NCBI GenBank assembly: GCA_964432875.1
Contig: CAYSPJ010000026.1
Coordinates: forward strand, 1 to 46,977
Direction of reading: 5' to 3'
DNA: 46,977 bases
Origin: JACJYE01 sp964432875
Lineage (GTDB): Bacteria > Bacteroidota > Bacteroidia > Chitinophagales > Saprospiraceae
Of the stretch, positions 25,914 to 33,997 are shown piece after piece. A program made the position numbers and the translations under genes. The number at the start of each line of letters is the position of its first letter. The stretch's first letter is position 1. The notes beneath the pieces are model-generated. The model did no database searches. It saw nothing but the letters and a program-made list of their open reading frames with translations, and had not been told where the DNA came from.

Positions 25914-26060
25914 GTGACTGGCTTTTAGCGTTCGAGAGCAAGGCTTGCGAAGGCCCAAAACCGGAGACTTCAGCGTGGGGCCCTTATCCCACGCTTTGTG
26001 GGCGTAAATGAGGATTTTGGGCCGAGCGCAACACAGCTATCGGAATTTAAATACAGGCAC
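25914..26060. repeat. Dispersed hairpin element, copy B
   Basis: Second copy of the element. Left arm TTCGAGAGCAAGGCTTGCG at 25931; inner arms GGCCCAAAA and TTTTGGGCC pair perfectly; the core is at 25967-26008 and itself contains the stem AGCGTGGG/CCCACGCT. The right arm ends 4 nt before the CTA that is the complement of the pyrB stop (TAG). It fills half of the 305-bp space between pyrB and the helical-repeat gene; the remainder (25760-25913) contains no recognisable promoter box. Confidence 0.85.
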
Positions 26061-26064
26061 GAGC

Positions 26065-26997
26065 CTAGCGATTTGCTGCCAGGAGGTACAGCACAGCCAT
26101 TCGCACGGCAACGCCATTTTCTACCTGCTGCAGGATGATGGAGTGCTCCGAATCCGCCACATCGCTAGTGATTTCCACCCCGCGGTTGATCGGGCCAGGA
26201 TGCATGATAACGATAGGCTTGTCCAGGCTGTCGAGCAGGGCTCGGTTGATGCCATAGTATTGGGCATATTCCCGCAAGGAGGAGAAGTAGGAAATCTCCT
26301 GGCGCTCCAGTTGGATGCGCAGCACGTTGGCAATATCGCACCAGTGGAGGCTATCGCGCAAGTCATGAGACACTTCAACGCCCAGCTCGCCGATGTGCTT
26401 GGGGATAAGGGTAGGAGGGCCGCAGACTCGAACTTTAGCCCCCAGCTTGTTGAGGCAAAAGATATTGCTCAGGGCCACTCTGGAGTGCAGGATATCTCCG
26501 AAGATACAGACCTTCTTGCCCGCCAGGTCGCCCACTTTTTCTTCCATAGAGAAGGCGTCGAGCAAGGCTTGAGTGGGGTGCTCGTGGGCACCATCACCAG
26601 CATTGATGATATTTGCGTCGATATGCTGCGCCAAAAAATGATGGGCCCCCGGTGCCGGATGGCGCATCACCACCATATCCACCTTCATGGAAAGGATGTT
26701 GTTGACCGTGTCCAGCAGCGTCTCGCCTTTTTTCACTGAAGAGGATGAAGCCGAAAAGTTGACGATATCTGCCGAAAGGCGCTTTTCAGCCAATTCGAAA
26801 GAGATGCGGGTACGGGTTGAATTTTCAAAAAAGAGGTTGGCCACCGTCACATCGCGCAGGGAAGGCACTTTCTTGATTGGGCGGTTGAGTACTTCCTTGA
26901 AGCTCTGCGCCGTTTCAAAAATGAGCCGGATGTCGGCTTCCGTCAGGTATTTGATACCCAGGACGTGTTTTGTGCTCAGTTGTTGTAGGGTAGCCAT
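26065..26997 (-). CDS. pyrB: Aspartate carbamoyltransferase, catalytic subunit
   Basis: This enzyme joins carbamoyl phosphate and aspartate, the committed step of pyrimidine synthesis in the cytoplasm. It has 310 residues, the normal length. The carbamoyl-phosphate loop STRTR is at 60-64, with HPTQ in the middle and HPGPINRG near the end, all in the expected order. The ATG (26997) follows the pyrR TAA with no gap, so the two form an operon. No pyrI regulatory subunit gene is adjacent. The TAG stop lies next to hairpin element copy B. Confidence 0.97.
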   Translation of the reverse strand: MATLQQLSTKHVLGIKYLTEADIRLIFETAQSFKEVLNRPIKKVPSLRDVTVANLFFENSTRTRISFELAEKRLSADIVNFSASSSSVKKGETLLDTVNNILSMKVDMVVMRHPAPGAHHFLAQHIDANIINAGDGAHEHPTQALLDAFSMEEKVGDLAGKKVCIFGDILHSRVALSNIFCLNKLGAKVRVCGPPTLIPKHIGELGVEVSHDLRDSLHWCDIANVLRIQLERQEISYFSSLREYAQYYGINRALLDSLDKPIVIMHPGPINRGVEITSDVADSEHSIILQQVENGVAVRMAVLYLLAANR

Positions 26998-27561
26998 TTA
27001 TAATCCTTCTGCTTCCTTTTTATCTGCAAACAACAATACCCGGTCTTCGCCTTCGCTATCTGACCACTCTACCCGGACATAGGCATGATCCAGCGCATCG
27101 ATCGTCAGTCCGGTATAATCAGCCTGGATGGGTAGATGGCGGTTGAATCGGCGGTCTACCAAGCAGAGCAGCTCCACTTGTTCGGGCCGGCCGTAGTGGT
27201 TCAGAGCGGTGAGCGCCGCTTGTACGGTGCGGCCGGTATATAAAACATCATCAATCAACACCACGCGCAAGCCGTCCACCAGGAATTCCATTTCGGTCTT
27301 GCTGGCTCTAAGCGGCTTTTCCCGCGTGCGGAAATCATCGCGGTAGAAGGTGATGTCGAGCTTGCCGAAGAGGATATCCTCTTTGCCGAGGATGTTGCAC
27401 AAACGCCGATGGAGCCGGGCAGCGAGCTGCACCCCCCGCGGCTGGATGCCCACCAGGCAGGTATGCCGACAGGAACCGTGCTGTTCAATCAACTGATGGC
27501 ACAGCCGCTCGATGGTCAGCGCAAAGCGCTCTTTTCCGATGATTAGTCTTCCTTTGCTCAT
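26998..27561 (-). CDS. pyrR: PyrR: pyr operon regulator / uracil phosphoribosyltransferase
   Basis: The 187-residue PyrR protein has a phosphoribosyltransferase fold with the PRPP-binding motif VVLIDDVLYTGRT (about 100-112). In other bacteria PyrR binds pyr mRNA with UMP to control attenuation and also has uracil phosphoribosyltransferase activity. I start at ATG 27561 (MSKGRLIIGK); a TTG start at 27573 would add four residues. It is directly followed by pyrB. The leader from the TATCTTTG box to the ATG is only about 10 nt, leaving no room for an attenuator upstream of pyrR, so RNA-level control here is doubtful. Confidence 0.93.
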   Translation of the reverse strand: MSKGRLIIGKERFALTIERLCHQLIEQHGSCRHTCLVGIQPRGVQLAARLHRRLCNILGKEDILFGKLDITFYRDDFRTREKPLRASKTEMEFLVDGLRVVLIDDVLYTGRTVQAALTALNHYGRPEQVELLCLVDRRFNRHLPIQADYTGLTIDALDHAYVRVEWSDSEGEDRVLLFADKKEAEGL

Positions 27562-27570
27562 AAACTTGGG

Positions 27571-27578
27571 CAAAGATA
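27571..27578 (-). promoter_or_regulatory. -7 box TATCTTTG for pyrR-pyrB
   Basis: A perfect TAnnTTTG match 9 nt before the pyrR ATG, implying a very short mRNA leader. A TTG at the -33 spacing is absent. Confidence 0.5.
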
Positions 27579-27797
27579 AACCCTTTGCCCGAAAGTTTGT
27601 AGCAGTTTTTTTCTACCCCCCTTTAAACCTTCGCTTGGGCCCATCGTCTATTAAGTGTATTCCCGGACGGGCAGCGCTTGCGGAATACAGCGCGCGCAAA
27701 TGCTGCTGTTATCATTCAAAAATCTATCAACCAAAGGCGATTGAAAGTGGCCCTGCTGCTACGGCACAATCTGTCGCCCCAAAAACATTGCCACATC

Positions 27798-28619
27798 ATG
27801 AAAAAGCATTTCTGGCTCTTTGCCGCTATCCTGGTTTTCACCACATTGATGACGACCGCCTGCGAAAAAAACCAAGCCGATACCCCCGACAATCCCGAAC
27901 TGACGACTAGCGAGGACGCCCTCACCGCCATGAATCTCTTTCAGGATACTGAGGATGAGGTAGATTTCCAAATTGAAACCCGCGACCCGTCCGACAATTG
28001 CCCCACCATAACCATTACGCCTAACGATGGCAGCTTCCCGCGCACCATCACCATCGACTACGGCGACGTCGGCTGCACGGGTTTGCACGGACGCACCCGC
28101 CGGGGCATCATCATCGTCACCTTGAGCGACTCGCTGCGCATCCCAGGCGCTACCCGCACGGTCACTTTTGACAATTTCTTCGTTGACGACGCGCAGATCC
28201 AGGGCGTGAAGACCCTCGTCAACCAGGGGCTCAATGCCAACGGCCAACCGACCATGCTCCGTACGGTAGAAAATGCCAGCATCATTTTCCCCGATGGGGA
28301 AACCATTAGCTGGAACGCCAGCCATACCATCACCATGATCCAGGGGCACAACACCCTGCCAGTCATCGATAACGTGCTGCAAATCACGGGCAACGCTTCG
28401 GGCATCAACCGCCAGGGCAATGCTTACTCCGCTGAAATCACGATACCGCTCATCAAGCGTAAAAACTGCCCGTGGATCGTGAGCGGCGTGCGCACGATTA
28501 GCGCCAATAACCTGAGCTGGTCGATTGACTATGGCGACGGGGAATGCGACCGCATCGCAACGATGACGCTGCCGAACGGCAATACGCGCCAAGTACTCAT
28601 CCGCCGCTGGTGGAGGTAA
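27798..28619 (+). CDS. Lipoprotein of unknown function
   Basis: The 273-residue protein has a lipoprotein signal (MKKHFWLFAAILVFTTLMTTAC, described in parts: basic start, hydrophobic core, lipobox TTAC). I start at ATG 27798; earlier codons in the same frame add no signal-like sequence. The mature part is rich in beta-strand and Thr/Asn (TITITPNDGSFPRTITIDYG, TVTFDNFFVDD). Two similar strand motifs, TITIDYGDVGC and WSIDYGDGEC, each end with a Cys, and may pair structurally. I do not recognise a family. It is alone on the plus strand, divergent from pyrR and followed by an intrinsic terminator. Confidence 0.8.
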   Translation: MKKHFWLFAAILVFTTLMTTACEKNQADTPDNPELTTSEDALTAMNLFQDTEDEVDFQIETRDPSDNCPTITITPNDGSFPRTITIDYGDVGCTGLHGRTRRGIIIVTLSDSLRIPGATRTVTFDNFFVDDAQIQGVKTLVNQGLNANGQPTMLRTVENASIIFPDGETISWNASHTITMIQGHNTLPVIDNVLQITGNASGINRQGNAYSAEITIPLIKRKNCPWIVSGVRTISANNLSWSIDYGDGECDRIATMTLPNGNTRQVLIRRWWR

Positions 28620-28667
28620 GCCCCGCTGACAACCTAGAAAGAAAACCCATCAAAATACCTTCATGCA

Positions 28668-28710
28668 AAAGCCCATTCAGCGCGGAAGCGCCGAATGGGC
28701 TTTGTCCTTT
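28668..28710 (+). terminator. Intrinsic terminator after the lipoprotein gene
   Basis: A perfect 11-bp stem AAAGCCCATTC / GAATGGGCTTT encloses a GCGC/GCGC inner stem and a GGAA (GNRA-type) tetraloop. It is followed by TTTGTCCTTT. It lies 48 nt past the lipoprotein stop. The stem also begins with an A-run on the other strand, so it may work in both directions, terminating glnS-side transcripts less directly. Confidence 0.85.
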
Positions 28711-28801
28711 CGTACTATTATCCAGGTGCCCAAGAGAAAAACCAGGCAGCAGATCTAACTGGCAATGCCCGGCTTACTTAGTGCCTGCCTATTGAGTCGA
28801 A

Positions 28802-28953
28802 TGCCTGGTCTTTACCGTTCGAGAGCAAGGCTTGCCACGGCCCCAAAACCGGAGGACTTCAGCGCGGGGCCCTTGATCCCACGCTTCGTGTCCGTAAATG
28901 AGGATTTTGGGGCCGAGCGTAAGGCTGCTATCGGGCTATAAAGACAGATACTA
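28802..28953. repeat. Dispersed hairpin element, copy C
   Basis: Third copy. Left arm TTCGAGAGCAAGGCTTGCC at 28818; inner arms GGCCCCAAAA and TTTTGGGGCC pair perfectly over 10 bp; the core is at 28856-28898 in the same orientation as copy B. The conserved end AAAGACAGATACTA finishes exactly on the CTA that is the glnS stop (TAG), as in copy A. With the terminator it explains most of the 331-bp gap between the lipoprotein gene and glnS. Confidence 0.85.
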
Positions 28954-30645
28954 CTTATTCTGTTCCTTTGCCCAGGCATCCTTCAGCGGAGCCGTGAGGT
29001 TGAAGACCAGCTTTTCCGGGCTGCTATCCAAATCGACGCAAAAGTAGCCTTTGCGCAGGAACTGGAAGGGGGCACCGGGGGCGGCATCCGACAAACCAGG
29101 CTCCACATAGGCGTTTTCAATGACCTTGAGGGAATCTTGGTTAAAAAACTCCATGAAGTCTTTGCCCTCGTGGCTATCCGGCTCCGGGTCGGTGAAAAGG
29201 CGGTCATACATCCGCACTTCCACCTGCTTGGCGTGAGGAGCAGACACCCAATGCAGCGTGCCCTTAGCCTTGATGCCAGAAGTGTCCTCTCCGCTGCGGC
29301 TGTTGGGATAATACGTGCAATGGACCTCCATCACCTCACCGGTCTGTGGGTCTTTAGTAAAACCCTCGCAGCGGAGGATGTAAGCCGCCTTCAGGCGTAC
29401 ATCCTGGCCGGGTGCCATACGGAAATACTTTTTGGGCGGGTCTTCCATAAAGTCTTCGCGCTCAATATACAACTCACGCGAAAAAGGCATGCTGCGTTTG
29501 CCCATGCGCTCGTCTTCCGGGTTGTTTTCAATCTCGACTTGCTCCACCTGCCCTTCCGGATAGTTGGTCACAATCACCTTGAGGGGGTCGAGTACCCCCA
29601 TCACGCGGGGGGCGGTGCGATTGAGCTCGTCGCGTACGCAAAACTCCAGCAAGCTGATTTCGATGAGGTTGTCGCGCTTGGCCACTCCAGCTTTGTCGCA
29701 GAACATGCGGATGGCGGATGGCGGGTAGCCGCGGCGGCGCATCCCCGAGATAGTAGGCATGCGCGGATCGTCCCAGCCACTGACGAAGCCCTCGCGCACC
29801 AGCTTGAGCAGCTTGCGCTTACTGGTGATCATGTAGGAGACGTTCATGCGGGCAAACTCGATTTGCCGCGAGGGGAATATCCCCAGCTGTTCGATAAACC
29901 AGTCGTACAAAGGCCGGTGATGGATGAACTCCAGCGAGCAAAGCGAGTGGGTAATGCCTTCGATGGAATCAGACTGCCCATGGGCGAAATCGTACATCGG
30001 ATAGATGCACCACTCATCGCCCGTACGGTGGTGATGGTCGCGCTTGATGCGGTAGAGGATGGGATCACGCAGGTGCATATTGTCCGAGGCCATATCAATC
30101 CGGGCGCGCAATACGCGTGAGCCGTCGGGGAATTCGCCGGCGCGCATGCCTTCAAAAAGGCGGAGGTTTTCCTCGATAGAACGGCTGCGATAGGGGCTTT
30201 CCTTGCCAGGCGTAGCCGGCGTACCCTTCATCGCCGCGATCTCTTCTGCACTGGAGTCATCCACATAGGCCACTCCCTTTTTAATGAGCGTAACGGCATA
30301 TTCGTAGAGCTGCCCGAAATAGTCAGAAGCATAATATTCGCGATCATCCCAATCAAAACCCAGCCACCGGATATCCTGCTTGATATTGTCCACATATTCC
30401 GTCTCTTCGGTAGTGGGGTTGGTATCGTCGAAGCGGAGATTGGTCTTGCCGCCGTATTTTTTGGCGATATCAAAGTTGATGCAGATAGCCTTGGCATGCC
30501 CAATGTGCAAGTAACCATTAGGCTCCGGCGGGAAACGGGTATGCACCCGGCCGCCATGCTTGCCATTTTTGATGTCCTCCTCGATAATCTGCTCGATAAA
30601 GTTCAAGGATTCTTTGCTTTCTCCCGTTTTCGCGAGCTCGCTCAT
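28951..30645 (-). CDS. glnS: Glutaminyl-tRNA synthetase
   Basis: This class I synthetase of 564 residues attaches Gln to tRNA-Gln. The HIGH motif is GYLHIGH at 44-50 and the KMSKS counterpart is MITSKRKL. The catalytic Rossmann domain is followed by an anticodon-binding beta-barrel region beginning near residue 340 (VMGVLDPLKVIVTNYPEG). Having GlnRS suggests the organism charges tRNA-Gln directly rather than only through GatCAB. It starts at ATG 30645. The TAG stop coincides with the end of hairpin element copy C. Confidence 0.97.
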   Translation of the reverse strand: MSELAKTGESKESLNFIEQIIEEDIKNGKHGGRVHTRFPPEPNGYLHIGHAKAICINFDIAKKYGGKTNLRFDDTNPTTEETEYVDNIKQDIRWLGFDWDDREYYASDYFGQLYEYAVTLIKKGVAYVDDSSAEEIAAMKGTPATPGKESPYRSRSIEENLRLFEGMRAGEFPDGSRVLRARIDMASDNMHLRDPILYRIKRDHHHRTGDEWCIYPMYDFAHGQSDSIEGITHSLCSLEFIHHRPLYDWFIEQLGIFPSRQIEFARMNVSYMITSKRKLLKLVREGFVSGWDDPRMPTISGMRRRGYPPSAIRMFCDKAGVAKRDNLIEISLLEFCVRDELNRTAPRVMGVLDPLKVIVTNYPEGQVEQVEIENNPEDERMGKRSMPFSRELYIEREDFMEDPPKKYFRMAPGQDVRLKAAYILRCEGFTKDPQTGEVMEVHCTYYPNSRSGEDTSGIKAKGTLHWVSAPHAKQVEVRMYDRLFTDPEPDSHEGKDFMEFFNQDSLKVIENAYVEPGLSDAAPGAPFQFLRKGYFCVDLDSSPEKLVFNLTAPLKDAWAKEQNK

Positions 30646-30823
30646 GGATTGATTTCTATTAGTGAATGATTGTTGTCTAACATCAGCTTTCTCTTAAAAA
30701 TTCCCAGCTATTACAGGGCTATTCGACCCGGCTGGCAACTTAGGCATCGCTGATAGCACGTCAAGCCCCGGGCTCTTCCCAGCCATATACTGCGCCCAGT
30801 CAACCCGAGCTATCACACCAGCT

Positions 30824-32668
30824 CTACATCCTGTCCGGCATCTCAATACCCAACAAGTACATGCCATGCCTAAGCACGTTAGCCACTGCCTGGCTCAGCT
30901 GGAGGCGGAAAGCACGGGCTGGGGCCGTATCGGCATTCAAGATGCTGTAGTCATGGTAAAAGCGGTGATAAGCCTTGGCCAGGTCATAGCAATAGTTAGC
31001 TACCGTCGAAGGGTCGTATTCCGAAGCGGCTTGGCTGATGATTTCCGGAAAGGCATACAACTGAGCGACGATCTCTTTTTCCTGAGTTTCTAGCTGCTGA
31101 TATGCTACTGCTGGGGTAAGGTCTTGCTCCCCTCCTTTACGTAGAACCGAGCATACCCGCACGTAAGCATTCTGGATATAAGGCCCGGTCTGACCCTGCA
31201 AATCTACGGATTCTTTAGGGTCAAAAACCATGCGCTTATGCGGGTGCACCTTGATGATAAAAAACTTCAGCGCAGCCATGCCGATTTGCCGGACGATGGC
31301 CTCCTGTTCCGAGGGCGGCAAGCTGGAGATCGTATCCCGCTCCAGCGTATTTTGACGGGCTTCGCCAATCACCTCGGCGATAAGGTCATCAGCATCCACT
31401 ACCGTGCCTTCGCGGGATTTCATTTTGCCCGTCGGCAAATCTACCATGCCATAAGACAAATGGTACAACCCCTCCGCATAGGGGGCTTTCAGGCGCTTCA
31501 AGGTTTCAAATAATGCCTGGAAGTGGTAATTCTGCTCGTTAGCTACGACATAGACCATTTTATCCACGCCAAAATCATCATAGCGCTGCTGGGCAGTGCC
31601 GATGTCCTGAGTGATATAGACGGAAGTACCATCGCTGCGCAAGACTACTTTGTGGTCGAGCTTGGCTTCCGTCAAATCTATCCAGACCGAGCCATCCGGT
31701 TTTTCGTAAAACACCCCTTCGCCCAGGCCTTTGGCCACCGCATCTCTACCGAGCAGGTAAGTATCCGATTCGTAGTAGAGCTTGTCAAAGTCCACCCCCA
31801 GCAGTTGATAAGTGGTGTCGAAGCCCTGGTAGACCCAAGCGTTCATCCGTTTCCACAGGCTGATGACGGCAGGTTCGCCGGCTTCCCACTGGAGCAGCAT
31901 GGCTTTGGCTGCCGCGCCCAGGGTGCTGTAGTCGTTGAAATAGCTATTTTTGAAATCCTTAAAGAAATCCTCCGAGCTTTGCTCGGGCCGGGCTTTTTCC
32001 CGGTAAACAGCCTGCCCTTGCTCCGACTGCTGCCAGGCCTGGTATTCTGCCTTGAATTTATCCTCGAATAAGACGTAGTAGTCGCCCACAAAGTGGTCGC
32101 TCTTCAAACCAGTCGATTCGGGCGTGGCACCATCGGCGTATTCTTGCCAGGCCAGCATGCTTTTACAAATCGCGATGCCCCGGTCATTGATGACCTGCAC
32201 CTTGATCACTTCATACCCGGCCGCCTCCATGATTTTGGAGGTTGCCCAGCCCAGCAAAATATTGCGGATGTGCCCCAGGTGCAGCGGCTTATTAGTATTG
32301 GGCGAAGAAAACTCGACCAGCACTTTCTGCCCCCGAGCGGGCAGCTTGCCGTAACTCTCATCCTGGTAAATGCCCGCCAGGAATCCCCGCCAGAAGGCAT
32401 CGCTCAGCGAGAGGTTCAGAAAGCCCTTCACCACGTTGTATTTGGCTATCTGGGGCACTTCCTGTACCAGGAATTGCCCCAGCTCTTCGGCTATCGCATC
32501 CGGTTTTTTACCTGCCAGGCGGGCAAAGGGGAAGGCCACTACCGTATAATCCCCCTCAAACTCCCGCCGCGTGCTATTGATGCTGACGTCGCCAGGGGCG
32601 ATTTCTGCCTGATAAAGGGCTTTCATCCCCTTGATTACATGATGCTGTATGAGTTCGGTTATATTCAT
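30824..32668 (-). CDS. argS: Arginyl-tRNA synthetase
   Basis: This class I synthetase of 614 residues charges tRNA-Arg. An N-terminal Add-1 type domain (about 1-110) is followed by the catalytic domain with HLGH at 130-133 in NTNKPLHLGHIRN. The KMSKS-like loop is GKMKSREGTVV, and the all-helical DALR anticodon domain forms the C-terminus. I start at ATG 32668 (MNITELIQ), not the TTG at 32677. A TACCTTTG box lies 25 nt upstream. The next gene downstream is glnS, 178 bp away, without a visible terminator. Confidence 0.97.
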   Translation of the reverse strand: MNITELIQHHVIKGMKALYQAEIAPGDVSINSTRREFEGDYTVVAFPFARLAGKKPDAIAEELGQFLVQEVPQIAKYNVVKGFLNLSLSDAFWRGFLAGIYQDESYGKLPARGQKVLVEFSSPNTNKPLHLGHIRNILLGWATSKIMEAAGYEVIKVQVINDRGIAICKSMLAWQEYADGATPESTGLKSDHFVGDYYVLFEDKFKAEYQAWQQSEQGQAVYREKARPEQSSEDFFKDFKNSYFNDYSTLGAAAKAMLLQWEAGEPAVISLWKRMNAWVYQGFDTTYQLLGVDFDKLYYESDTYLLGRDAVAKGLGEGVFYEKPDGSVWIDLTEAKLDHKVVLRSDGTSVYITQDIGTAQQRYDDFGVDKMVYVVANEQNYHFQALFETLKRLKAPYAEGLYHLSYGMVDLPTGKMKSREGTVVDADDLIAEVIGEARQNTLERDTISSLPPSEQEAIVRQIGMAALKFFIIKVHPHKRMVFDPKESVDLQGQTGPYIQNAYVRVCSVLRKGGEQDLTPAVAYQQLETQEKEIVAQLYAFPEIISQAASEYDPSTVANYCYDLAKAYHRFYHDYSILNADTAPARAFRLQLSQAVANVLRHGMYLLGIEMPDRM

Positions 32669-32693
32669 TGCGCGCAAGGGCTATTTAAGCGGC

Positions 32694-32701
32694 CAAAGGT
32701 A
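32694..32701 (-). promoter_or_regulatory. -7 box TACCTTTG for argS
   Basis: A perfect TAnnTTTG match on the minus strand 25 nt before the argS ATG. At 19 nt upstream is GTG rather than TTG, so the -33 box is imperfect. It separates argS from the small secreted protein gene upstream. Confidence 0.5.
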
Positions 32702-32914
32702 TGATTTTTTCCTGATATTGCACGCCTTTAAGTGTTTGGCAAACGGTAAAAAAGGCCAATGTCCGGAATCGCATCCCGGGCAATGCCTTGAGGCTATCCT
32801 CAGGGGGCAACCGTTCACCATAAAAAAGCGCAATGGATTGGACCATCAACCGGAGCCGCTGCCCCAGAAAGATAGAAAATCGAAGGGTAATTCCGTCATC
32901 CAGAGGCTGCTCTG

Positions 32915-33367
32915 TCACACTCGCGGCACCTGCTTTGAAAGCACGATCACGCCTGGCACACATTCATCATCGCCGGTATGTCCAGTCCAAGGCCCTTCGA
33001 GCTGCCAATTTTTGCCTTTGACGGTTAGCCGCAAGCTGGCTTTTTTATAACACCATTCGATGTCTTCCGGCTTCCAATAGTCAACCAGGCGGGTTTCGGT
33101 AAAGTGTAAAACATCGCCGCCGCTTATTTGCCCTTTCAATTCCATGACGGCAAACACCCGGCCCAGGCGCACATAAGAGCGCCCGGTCACTTTGTCACCC
33201 CGCTGTATGAGATAAAGCTCAAAATCGTATTTCGAGGCATAGCCGCCTTTCCCCTGCGTCAGATAGCCCTGCCAGCTCCCCGAGAAACCAGCTTGAGCGC
33301 TAACCCCAAATGGGAGCCAGAACAAAAGCGCACAAATCCAGCCTTTCATAAGCATCTTTTTTTGCAT
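32915..33367 (-). CDS. Small secreted protein, unknown
   Basis: The 150-residue protein has a signal peptide (MQKKMLMKGWICALLFWLPF, cleaved after GVSA). The mature part is predicted all-beta: FSGSWQGYLTQGKGGYASKY, FELYLIQRGDKVTGRSYV, MELKGQISGGDVLHFTE. The W-x-G-x-L start and alternating strands look like a small lipocalin-like or similar barrel, but I cannot name the family. It begins 11 bp after rsmD on the same strand and is the last gene of that operon. Confidence 0.75.
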   Translation of the reverse strand: MQKKMLMKGWICALLFWLPFGVSAQAGFSGSWQGYLTQGKGGYASKYDFELYLIQRGDKVTGRSYVRLGRVFAVMELKGQISGGDVLHFTETRLVDYWKPEDIEWCYKKASLRLTVKGKNWQLEGPWTGHTGDDECVPGVIVLSKQVPRV

Positions 33368-33378
33368 ACGAAAACGCT

Positions 33379-33939
33379 TTAAGCCGACGCTTCGTTCTCC
33401 TCTTCACGGAAGAAGCTAAAAATAGTCTTGCCGTAATGCCGATCCTGAAAAAAGTGTGGATGGGCGGTATAGGAGTGGTTGGGATTGTGTTCCATGACCA
33501 ACCAACCGCCTGGTTTCAAGAGCTGGTGTTGAAATACCAGCCCGGGTATGTCGTCGATTGTTGGCAGTGCGTAAGGCGGGCCAGCAAAGATGTAATCATA
33601 GCGCTCGCCGGTAAAAGCCATAAATTTAAAGACATCCCCTTTGATGATGCGCAGGCTAGGCTCGATGCCCAACACCTGCGCTGTTTTGCGGACGAAGGCC
33701 ACCGCAGGCTGGAACTTGTCCACGTACGTCACGTCCAGGCAGCCGCGGGAGATAAACTCATAGCTGTGGCTGCCAGTTCCTCCAAAGAGGTCGAGCACTT
33801 TAAGCTCAGCAAAGTCGAAGTGGTTTTGCAGAATATTGAAAAGCCCTTCTTTAGCAAAGTCGGTTGTCGGCCTGGTTGGCCAGTTGTCTGCTGGGGGGCT
33901 AAACCGCCGCCCTTTGAATTTTCCGCCGATGATACGCAT
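33379..33939 (-). CDS. rsmD: RsmD-family 16S rRNA (guanine966-N2)-methyltransferase
   Basis: The 186-residue enzyme methylates G966 of 16S rRNA with SAM. It starts MRIIGGKFKGRRF, the typical RsmD beginning, followed by RPTTDFAKEGLFNIL and the SAM site VLDLFGGTGSHSYEF. The catalytic [ND]PPY motif reads AGPPY (residues 119-123), so the usual Asp or Asn is Gly. The rest of the fold is intact. I start at ATG 33939. It lies 58 bp after DUF3822, the usual Bacteroidota neighbour, which supports orthology despite the altered motif. Confidence 0.88.
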   Translation of the reverse strand: MRIIGGKFKGRRFSPPADNWPTRPTTDFAKEGLFNILQNHFDFAELKVLDLFGGTGSHSYEFISRGCLDVTYVDKFQPAVAFVRKTAQVLGIEPSLRIIKGDVFKFMAFTGERYDYIFAGPPYALPTIDDIPGLVFQHQLLKPGGWLVMEHNPNHSYTAHPHFFQDRHYGKTIFSFFREEENEASA

Positions 33940-33997
33940 GAGCAATTAGAGGTTTAAAGCGCTATGATAAGCAGGAAGGCGAAGCTCTGAGCAAGGT

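Noticed and set aside
27759..28592. Minus-strand open frame of 277 codons
   Set aside because: Antisense to the lipoprotein gene, which has a good signal peptide and a terminator on the plus strand.
29137..30120. Plus-strand open frame of 327 codons
   Set aside because: Antisense to glnS, a complete gene.
32685..32963. Minus-strand open frame of 92 codons between argS and the secreted protein
   Set aside because: It overlaps the 3' end of the secreted protein gene and the argS promoter box, with no recognisable domain.
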